Below, one piece after another: positions 55,900 to 64,000 of a DNA stretch of 64,000 nucleotides. The position numbers were made by a program, and so were the translations under genes. Under the pieces are notes generated by a model, which saw only the letters and a list, made by a program, of their open reading frames with translations, searched no databases and had not been told where the DNA came from. Source of the stretch: Marthasterias glacialis (Eukaryota; Echinodermata; Asteroidea; Forcipulatida; Asteriidae); contig OU452231.1 of assembly GCA_911728455.2 (NCBI GenBank), forward strand, positions 749,001 to 813,000. Direction: 5' to 3'. Position 1 is the stretch's first letter; each line of letters opens with the position of its first letter.

Positions 55900-56570
55900 T
55901 CCTATATAGTTAGTCTTGGTCTGAGATGCTGTTGCGTGTTTTATCAACTGAACTTTTTTTTGTGTGTGTTATCAATCCACTGAATTGTTGCGATCAAACA
56001 CTAGAGGGCGATGACTTGCCGACGAACCACAATCACCAAATGCCCTGACCGGTGAAGTTGTCGTGCCGCACCGCTTATTACATATGGACGGTAACCCTAG
56101 AAGAAAACATCTTGCACCAAGACTACTGCTAAATCAGAACAGTTACCAAACCTGTTACCATCCAAGAATCATCCAATAATCTCCATCAAATATCCATCAA
56201 TCAACAATTATTGTTAAATCAGTCATCAAATACTTTATGCCCAACAATTGGAGACTTTGAAGGACACTAGGTGGCAGCAAATGCTGCTGTTGGGTAAAGT
56301 GTTAGTATGCCAGCGTCTTCTATTGTAATTGTTTTATATTAATTCCAAGATTACAGAAATAACAATTCCCCTCCCTCATGGATAAGCCCATGAAAAATAG
56401 TTGATCGCAAAGTTGCATGCTGTAAACAGCAACTTAAATCCTATTGAATAGAATTGGAAATAATTAGACAAATCATCACATAAAACCAAAATGTTCTCAT
56501 CAATTATTCTCAAATATGGAACACAATTCAACTGCACATGGTTTCAAATTTCACACTGCAGCATGAACTA
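55900..56570. other. No gene recognised
   Basis: Mixed sequence without repeats I can place. Position would be upstream intron of NMNAT. Confidence 0.35.
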
Positions 56571-56574
56571 TGAA

Positions 56575-56755
56575 CAACACACGCCGCCATCTTGATTTTC
56601 TCCCACTCAAATCAATGTAACCAAATCCCTAGCTGGACAGAACAAATAGTCAGGTCCCTTTGTATAAAACCCTAAAATAAAAACCATAGTATTGTCATTA
56701 TGTACTCAGGGAACCCGACAAAAGATGGACACACCATAATAAAATGCAAGAAACA
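56575..56755. mobile_element. Decayed relative of the 48654 MITE
   Basis: GCCGCCATCTTGATTTTCTC, AACAAATAGTCAGGTCCCTT and GATGGACACACCATAATAAA follow the order of the complement of 48654-48829; ends lost. Confidence 0.45.
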
Positions 56756-57036
56756 AAAGTACATGTAGGTCCAACTGAGATCTGGAGTAATATGACTCTG
56801 TAAGCAGATATTGTCATGAAGCCTTGGTGACTAGGGTCTACCCGGCTGTAAATACTGAAGAGTGGTTAATTCATTACAGTAATTACAAATACTGAAACGA
56901 TATCCTTGGAGGACTCTACTTGTAATCAGTATGACAGTAAGCGAACAACAACTCAAAATCCCTCTCAGAATTCATTTGGCTGATAGTGGATACTTTAATG
57001 TACAGACAGTAATCTACCACTGTGAGTGTCGACTTT

Positions 57037-57675
57037 TTAACCAGTTGCCGCTGGGAATCTTCCATTTTCTTCCCGTCCAGCCTGACGGGATTAATTTCTT
57101 GAAATTGATGGAACCATTTTGCTTTGAGAGTACCGCTGGCACAAAGAAACCTTGACTTGACAAAGCCAAGAGAACAAAGATTCTCTTTATGGCTCCAGAT
57201 TTTTGTTTTCTCCATCAAGAAAATGTCAAACACATGCACCTTGAATTGCAAAATCTCAGCCGTGAGCTACAGCCGAGGATTGGTACTAAATCTGGAACCA
57301 AGGCTGGATCCCCAGTTCACTGTTGGCTAACCTCCATTGAGCCGTAATCCAATGAATAAACATTGTTGGAAGCCTCTCGATGTCTCGTAATCCCCTTCTT
57401 GGAACAAAAGGACAAAGCTCTGCAATCAGGGATTACACAAAAACCTCCAACATAATGGTCAAACATTTGTGAAATATTTAACACGTTTCCTCTTTGTGTG
57501 GGTGAAATTAAGCATTAGACGGCGTGTGTATGCTCTGTGCACGCTCAGTAGTGCAATGTCTGTCCGACCTTTGTTCCAATATTTTGTTTTTACACAATGG
57601 CGCGTTTTAATGTCGCCCGTTTGCTTGCTAAGCTAATATTTTCGTGGATACACGTCAACTGGCGCCAACTGTTTA
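57037..57675 (+). mobile_element. piggyBac-like MITE family 1, copy D
   Basis: TTAACCAGTTGCCGCTGGG at the left, TCAACTGGCGCCAACTG at the right; the right TTAA has decayed to TTTA. The interior matches copies A-C. Confidence 0.75.
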
Positions 57676-57824
57676 TTATACAATGTCAATCTTGAAAGTG
57701 ATGCAAATTTTCCCTAATTTTGTAGCAGAATCACATTGTCTTTATTCCCTCCCTTAGGATGGTTAAATTGACTCGTATGGAAGATAAAAACAAGATTGCT
57801 TTGACATGATAAGTCTCAAGACGT

Positions 57825-57990
57825 CTTGCAGTGATGTCATACCCGGCTTCTTACTGCCCATGGTCTGCCATTTTAGGAGTCAAATTGCATGAAAAAGTAT
57901 GGTGTGTGCAGAGCAACACACAGGGGAATCTGACGCCCGAAGAAGGTCACCAAGATTTATCGTGGGTGATGACGTCAGGTGATTGAGCCA
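57825..57990 (-). repeat. Dispersed repeat, inverted partner of 60722-60925
   Basis: Complement shares CACCTGACGTCAT, ATAAATCTTGGT, GGGCGTCAG and AAATGGCAGACCATG with 60722-60925 in order. Confidence 0.6.
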
Positions 57991-58204
57991 ATAGATGTGT
58001 GTATACTGTAGCCTGGTACCTTGTCATTGTCAGTAAAAACAGCGAATACTGGGCAAAACCATGCAACATCTCGGCAGTACTTAGTAAATGTTTTTTACAA
58101 CCAAAATTCTCACTTCCTTCTTTCTGTACATTTTTGTTTCTTCAGGCATCAAGACATGTGCATCGAGCAGTGTATTCTAAAATGAACAATACAAAAATGA
58201 ACTC

Positions 58205-58290
58205 CCATAACTGGGTAAGCTTGATGGTCTTGATGGTTCAGACATCTGCTCTAGAAAGCGGAAGGTCGAGGGTTCGAATCCCATCTGACC
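58205..58290 (+). repeat. tRNA-like SINE head
   Basis: GATGGTCTTGATGGTTCAGA, ATCTGCTCTAGAA and GAGGGTTCGAATCCCATC, matching the head at 13105 on the other strand. Confidence 0.5.
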
Positions 58291-58299
58291 TACCTGTGA

Positions 58300-60180
58300 A
58301 ATTCTTTCTGCAGGAATGGGGATATCAAATCCATACATCAGTGAAGGGATGAACGGCTCATTATCCCTAATACACTAATTGTTCGTGCAGTAGATAACTC
58401 TTCAGTGTGTATTAACTATCTTTCCTTCTTGTTACTCAGCCACTAAAAGATTTAACTACATGTACGTAAATCCACTTAAGTTAAACAAAATGTGATGTAC
58501 AGTCACCATTCCTATCATTTGTTATTGTTTTCCCTCATAAAATAATTCATTGCTCATTCTTCCGGTAGAAGATTCTTCCATCTTGATAATCCAAACGAGC
58601 TTTGCCAATTTGCATTTCTCGATTCATAAGTGAACTCTACGTCAAAGGCAAGTCCATTAAGTCTAATTATGAAGACAAGGCTAAATTGATGCATCGCTTG
58701 TGTCTTCCATTAAAGATAAAACTTGGAATTGGAAAAGGGTTGATGAGGAAAATAGTATGACCCCTGTATGTCATCACAAATATCAGTATTTGTTACACAC
58801 TCTGTGTACAGGGTACAAGACAAAGAATGGTGACGGAAATTTAACTTAAGAAAAGCAAGTAGGTTTCACAGTTAGCGGTTTGAAGAAACTACTTCTATTT
58901 CATCATGCCATCTCTTTAAGTTTTGTTTCTGTGCGGTCAGCAGGCTTTGGAGTGCCAGCGTGGTAAGGTTGGGAGCTCATCAAGTGCAGGATCTCATTAA
59001 AAAAGCACTTTGTCCCACTCAGTAACATTCCGAGAAAATTTGGCAAGAAACAGGCATCTCATTTCGGCCTCTCAAACCATAGAGCAAGGTTCAAAAACAG
59101 TCTAAATGCTATACACATTCACTGTGCACTGGTTTGACTTCACCATCCATGGCAATCTCTTGATCTCCCGGTTTTTTAATCTTGGCCACAAACCTATATC
59201 TTTGGGGTATACTGCTGAAAACCCTGGTACAAAGAAAACACTTTCCCCGAGAGTCTGCCGATAAAAAACGGCTTTTGTGATTGCGATACCCTCTGGACTA
59301 AAACGTCTTGTTTGAATTAATTTGATTTCTGGTGATATTTAAGTTGTTTGAGGGCACAAGTGAAATAATTAAGGAGATTCATCAAAACCAATGGAAGTCA
59401 CTGGCCACTAAACAAAAAGACAGCCAAGTTTTATTGATAACTGATGATCATAAATTTGGATCAACTTTTAAAATATCTTGCTGTTGAAAATTTAAGGTTT
59501 TATACAGTGCATGGTAATTAATGGATAACTATGGGTTCTTCACTATTTCCAAGTGTGATTTATCGCTACAGTTCTGGGGAACCACTTGGCTTCTCAATTT
59601 TCAATATTGCTAGTGATACATGATATGGGTTTAACATTACAATCACAGGACTAACAACAGTAATAGTGAATTTTCAGGAATGAGATTTGGAGAATGTGAA
59701 AAGTTTCTGACAAATGGTTTGGTGGCCTGGGACCCCTCTAAATCTAGACCCAGAACCTCCCAGATGTTTCAAGTCAGGGAGGTTTACAGACTCTGTGCAT
59801 CACCAAAACTACAGGTTTGGACACAATGTGGACTACTTCTTTCTCCCTTTGGTTATTGCTTTATTTATTTCAAGAAAATATGAAGGATCCATGAGATTTT
59901 GAGCAAACCCTAAAATCAGGAAAATACCAGAGAAATCACATGCATGTGAATTAACTCATGTGCCATACAATTTACAAACCGAAATCCAGGTTTTGCTGAA
60001 ATTTTTACAGTTTAAAAAACACTTACAGAGCTAATATCCAACCACTCAATGAATACATGTAATTAGAATGCAACAGATGGTATCTTCAAGATCAAGTTTC
60101 AATGTGCGTTAATTCTATCTGATACGTGTGCATACACCATGACATAAGGGAATAGCACAACATAGTACTTCAGGCAGAAT
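58300..60180. other. No gene recognised
   Basis: Largely unique, AT-rich. Open frames at 59680-59902 are short and lack domains. Presumed upstream part of the NMNAT gene or intergenic. Confidence 0.35.
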
Positions 60181-60199
60181 CAAAATGGAGAGACCTTTA

Positions 60200-60424
60200 C
60201 TACTGTCTGTTGGTGTCAGTGGCCATGTTAAGTATTAGCAAATGCATTGATTTAGTTGTAGCTGCTGCTTCTGTCAGTTCAGCTGTGGCCTTATTCCTAT
60301 CACCTATTGCTGGCAGGAGATCATGTGACCTTCGGATCTCACTGATGATATACGTCTTCTTCTTCAGTCTCTTTAAATGTGATATCTCATCATGTTCAAC
60401 ATATCTTAGCCAAGCCAGCATCAT
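60200..60424 (-). other. Unidentified 74-codon open frame
   Basis: Lys/Arg-rich, with SHLKRLKKKTYIISEIRR and TAELTEAAATTKS; predicted helical. No family recognised and no clear splice signals. It could be an exon, a transposon scrap or chance. Confidence 0.2.
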
Positions 60425-60721
60425 CGGTCCTCACCAGCAGTTTGTCAACCTCAATTAAGCCTCAGCATGCTTTACTCCCAAATCTTCCTTATTGCAATGG
60501 ATCCAAGCACCAAATATTCCTCCATAAAGTTGCCTGCAATGTCTTTTGCCATCATACATAACACATACATTTTTTCTTTGAAAATTGCCGATACATATTG
60601 TATTTGGGTTTCTTTTAGAAGTATCTAAGCCTTAGGCATGTTTTTGAATTCTATTTGAGTACTATGCATTTGGATCCTTGAGAATGTCTTATAAATATTT
60701 GTGTTCACTTGCAAGTACTTA

Positions 60722-60925
60722 TTGCCCCAATTCACCTGACGTCATATTTATAATAAATCTTGGTTGCATCATCGTGGGCGTCAGGTGCCCTGCATTACTG
60801 TATAGTGAGCTTTTAAGGTTGTGCATGTGGGTGTACACTTTTACAATATCTTTACATATACATTCAATTTGACTTCCAAAATGGCAGACCATGAGCAGAC
60901 AGTAGCCCCTTGTGATGTCAGTTTT
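60722..60925 (+). repeat. Dispersed repeat, partner of 57825-57990
   Basis: TCACCTGACGTCAT, ATAAATCTTGGTTGCATCAT, CGTGGGCGTCAGGTG and AAATGGCAGACCATGAGCAG. Confidence 0.6.
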
Positions 60926-60952
60926 AAGGGGTCTGTACCGTTTGTGTTTTTG

Positions 60953-61000
60953 CCCATACACTGATGTGTGATAAGCACTGCAAACTCTGTACTTTCCTAA
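60953..61000. repeat. Solitary relative of the minisatellite unit
   Basis: CCCATACACTGATGTGTGAT followed by AAGCACTGCAAACTCTGTAC matches one unit of the array at 10881-13096, at single copy. Confidence 0.75.
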
Positions 61001-62030
61001 TACTATTCTTTTTTCTATTATCAGAGTCTATACTTGTACATTTGGCTTCTTTAAGGGTAATCCATACAAGTTAATGTATACACATGGATTCTATTAAAAA
61101 ATAATAATAATAACTCAAATATATGTACTTGGATTCTTTGAGGTATCTAACCTTAGGTTCTTTGAAACCACATTTATCTTGGCCCATTACAGATGCAAAC
61201 CTCTTCAAAGATGCTAGGTCAGATTTTGGGCCGATTTGACCCTAAAAATTAGACTTAAACTTTAAATAATAATAGCTATTTTTATAGAATCAAGAAACTT
61301 TTTAGCTTTCATTTAAAGTACTGCAAGAAAAAAAGGAAAAGAAAAAAAACGCCCCAAAGATAAGCGGTTGCTAATTAAAACTAACAATGAATTATTGCAG
61401 ACTCTGACATTATCTCATGTCCATCAGTCATGAACAAACAATTTGGCATGTTACATGTCATTTGTGATTGTCCGTGGCATTTGCAAAACTTTTTGTATGT
61501 TTTGTTTTCTGAAACAGCATCATCTGTCAGAATTCGTTCAGAGAAAAAAATTCTTGAACAAACAAAAAAGTCCTTTTGGTGAAAATCAGGCCATGCAACT
61601 TTAAGAGAAAAGCTTCAAGTTTCGTTATAAATCAGCAACCACTATCCTGTGACCAACTTGTAATCAAGAAGACGTCAGTCCCTAATGAAGTAGACAAGAG
61701 TGATCACACGTTACTGGGACTGAAGTTGTAGATAGTCATCATGAGGAAATGGTGCGTGCCTTAACAGCGCTGCAATTAATTAGGCTGGATACTGATTGGG
61801 TGTTTCATTTGATATCAAGTGGGATCAAGCAGGATCTTAGCAAAGCCATGGAAATCCTCATGACTTCATGACCAAACAATAGCTACTCATAGTGTCTGCA
61901 TCTTCTTTTCCATCTTGATACGGGGATTTTGTGTAATACTTTATTTTCAATAAACCGGGACCTTTGAAGAAAGAGCAAAAGCTTTTGCATATAAATGTAT
62001 ATATTTAAATTGTTCACAATGTGCTTTTTT
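61001..62030. other. No gene recognised
   Basis: Unique AT-rich sequence with an A-rich run at 61325-61350. The part at 61740-61830, with GCAATTAATTAGGC and TTGATATCAAG, has homeodomain-like sites but nothing decisive. Confidence 0.3.
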
Positions 62031-62037
62031 AGTGGGG

Positions 62038-62284
62038 GGATTGTGCCTTTGATGATAAAAGCATGGAATTTGGCACACAGTCAGAGTATGTCATGAAAAA
62101 GATACTTGTCTTTTGAAAAAATATAGGTAGCAATTTCCAAAATGGATGCCATTGATTGTTATTCTACCCACATTCTTTCAGAGGACAAATCTGCGATGGC
62201 CCTATAGCCAAATATATCTTTTTCATGACATACTCTGACTGAGTGCAAAATTCCACACTCATATCATCAAAGGCAATACCCATC
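62038..62284. mobile_element. 247 bp palindromic element
   Basis: GCCTTTGATGATA and GTCAGAGTATGTCATGAAAA at the left mirror TTTTCATGACATACTCTGAC and TATCATCAAAGGC at the right. The centre is about 90 bp. Confidence 0.7.
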
Positions 62285-63520
62285 ACCTACCTGTCGTACT
62301 ACAATGAAGGAAGGGGATTTAAAACTTTAATTTGAGACTATGGTTATGATGCATCGGAAACAGTGCTGCAATTCTTAATTTTGATTTAAGGATTTAGCCT
62401 AGTTTTTCCTCATTTATCTTGTTCTGTGTCACAAGAAAGATGTGAAATCAGAAAACTAGTTTCTAACAATCACACACAACAATGTTAACTTCTTAACTTC
62501 ATAATAAATAACAACAATCTGAAATTTTAAACATTTTTACTTTATCTTCTTGTCTATTTGTGTGTTATTTTTATGTCTGTAGTTTTGTGATAGAAGGCAA
62601 AGTTGAAATCAGAAAAACATACTTGACTTGTTTGGAAATTCATTGTACACTTGATGGTACACAACTGCATTAAAAACAGTAACTTGAGAGGATGTTTTTC
62701 AAGCAATTTGAGTTCAATGGAATATGGTCCCTTTTTGTTCGAGATTATTTTATTTACATAGATCTCAGTAGAGGGGAAATTTGGAAATCTGCAAAAAGGT
62801 TTCAAACAAACAAGATTTTCCCACTCTATCTTAGTTCAAAGTTTGCACTACATACTCAAGTCTAGACTAAGAACAACAACGCCAAGATGCTGTTATTATG
62901 ACAACTATTGTTTGAAATCTCGGGGGAATTGGTTTTATATTTTCATAAGTGAGGCTCTGTACTTAGAAGGAAGCCTAAAATCAAATACTCCAAGCACAGA
63001 AGATTCAATTTGTCTTGCTTTTGATGGCACAGACTGGAGTAAAAAAACAGTAATTTGAGATGCTGTTTTTCAGCTTGTACATGAGATTATATAGTACATG
63101 GGCATTCAAGTGTATTACGTGTTTAGTAAACTCTTGAGTGCTTATGAATAATGCTGCCATTAGTAACTTTACTGATCTGTATGCATGACAGAAATCAAGG
63201 CCATTTAGGATGGGAGGACTATCTGATTAGTGACACTTTATTTATTAATGACGTTGATTTCAATAATTACCGGGTACTTGAAGGAAAATAACAGTTTTGT
63301 CAGACATAGTATGCTCAAGCACAACTTCTTGACTGTAAAGACAGAGAAAACGTTAGCCCTTTTGGTTCTGAATCCTTCCATTGACGCCTAGCACGTGCGT
63401 CACACGCTGCGACTGTGCCACGGTCACCATTTTGGAACTTGTAAATGCTGCGCTGCCTAGCGCACCAAACTAGATAACACACAGTGCCATTGAACTTCCA
63501 AAATGGTGCAACCAAGATTA
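62285..63520. other. No gene recognised
   Basis: Contains two similar 55 bp stretches (about 62648 and 63022) and, at 63370-63510, a GC-rich part with opposed CACCATTTTGG and CCAAAATGGTG that looks like a decayed MITE. (ATG)n follows at 63517. Confidence 0.35.
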
Positions 63521-63554
63521 TGATGATGATGATGATGACGTTGGGTGAATTGGG

Positions 63555-63735
63555 TCAATATCCAATTGCCAAATTAAAGGATTCAGAAGGATTGGGGCCG
63601 GTAGGCCCAAAATAACAATTGCTTTTATCACAGGGTCGGGCATTCCCATTTTATTCAAGTCCAAACAGTTTGGTGTGGAGTGTCATCAGACATTGGATAA
63701 TTGAGGCCACATGCTAGCCAAACTGCCTGGTCCGC
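63555..63735. repeat. Dispersed repeat, copy 2
   Basis: ATATCCAATTGCCAAATTAA, TTTGGTGTGGAGTGTCAT and CACATGCTAGCC; partner of 33918-34092. Confidence 0.6.
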
Positions 63736-64000
63736 AAGGGTTCATATTTTCCATTGGATACATTTTGTACAGCGACTTCAAATATTTAAAAAAAAAAAAT
63801 GTGAGATTCTTTGTATTAAAATTGATGTATACCTTTGGTATCAAAAATTTTGTCCATCAATTCATACCATATGTTCATGTATCTTGAAAGTTATCAGAAG
63901 TGAATGAATGTTTGTGCCACGTGGGATAAGTTTACATATTCCCAACCCAGATAAAAACAAGCCACCCACTGCTAATTTCACAGAAAAAATTGTTATCTCG

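Noticed and set aside
63271-63332. A minus-strand exon starting MSDKTVIFLQVP as the first NMNAT exon
   Set aside because: It has a good acceptor and a weak resemblance to NMNAT N-termini. However, no exon with the GSFNP/HIGH-like motif lies between it and 52910, so the link fails.

Overview
The window looks like nuclear DNA of a marine invertebrate deuterostome, most likely an echinoderm and perhaps a sea star. It is AT-rich, with small exons separated by kilobase introns bounded by GT-AG, and it is full of tRNA-derived SINEs and short palindromic DNA transposons. It has no bacterial-style operons. The species is inferred, not proven.

Four protein-coding genes can be read. (1) At the left edge on the + strand are the last two coding exons of an SH3-domain protein resembling the C-terminus of RIM-binding protein (1167-1548). 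(2) A SIMC1/SLF2-like gene follows on the + strand (6490-24143). It starts with tandem SUMO-interacting motifs, has a 12.7 kb first intron, and ends in the Nse5-like CANIN region that links to the SMC5/6 complex. (3) A complete seven-exon TspanC8 tetraspanin closest to TSPAN33 (288 residues) lies on the - strand (31645-40915). (4) The last four coding exons of an NMN adenylyltransferase lie on the - strand (46549-52910). Its N-terminal exons with the nucleotide-binding motif are not in the window.

Genes 2 and 3 are convergent, and poly(A) signals on the two strands sit about 50 bp apart near 28130-28190. Genes 3 and 4 are in tandem. The genes share no pathway: one acts in genome maintenance, one in ADAM10 trafficking, one in NAD synthesis and one probably in active-zone scaffolding.

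The rest is mostly repeats. The first SIMC1-like intron holds a 2.2 kb minisatellite of about 45 units of 49-50 bp, and several terminal-inverted-repeat elements. A TTAA-flanked, piggyBac-like non-autonomous family has five copies. Three lie in the same orientation in the last two introns and the 3' UTR of the SIMC1-like gene. Several insertions are nested with visible target duplications, including a 255 bp element with an 8 bp duplication inside a SINE at 48092-48346. A retroelement-like repeat at 3785-4150 carries a sequence identical to the canonical histone mRNA 3' stem-loop. From about 52.9 kb to the right end no convincing exon was found.
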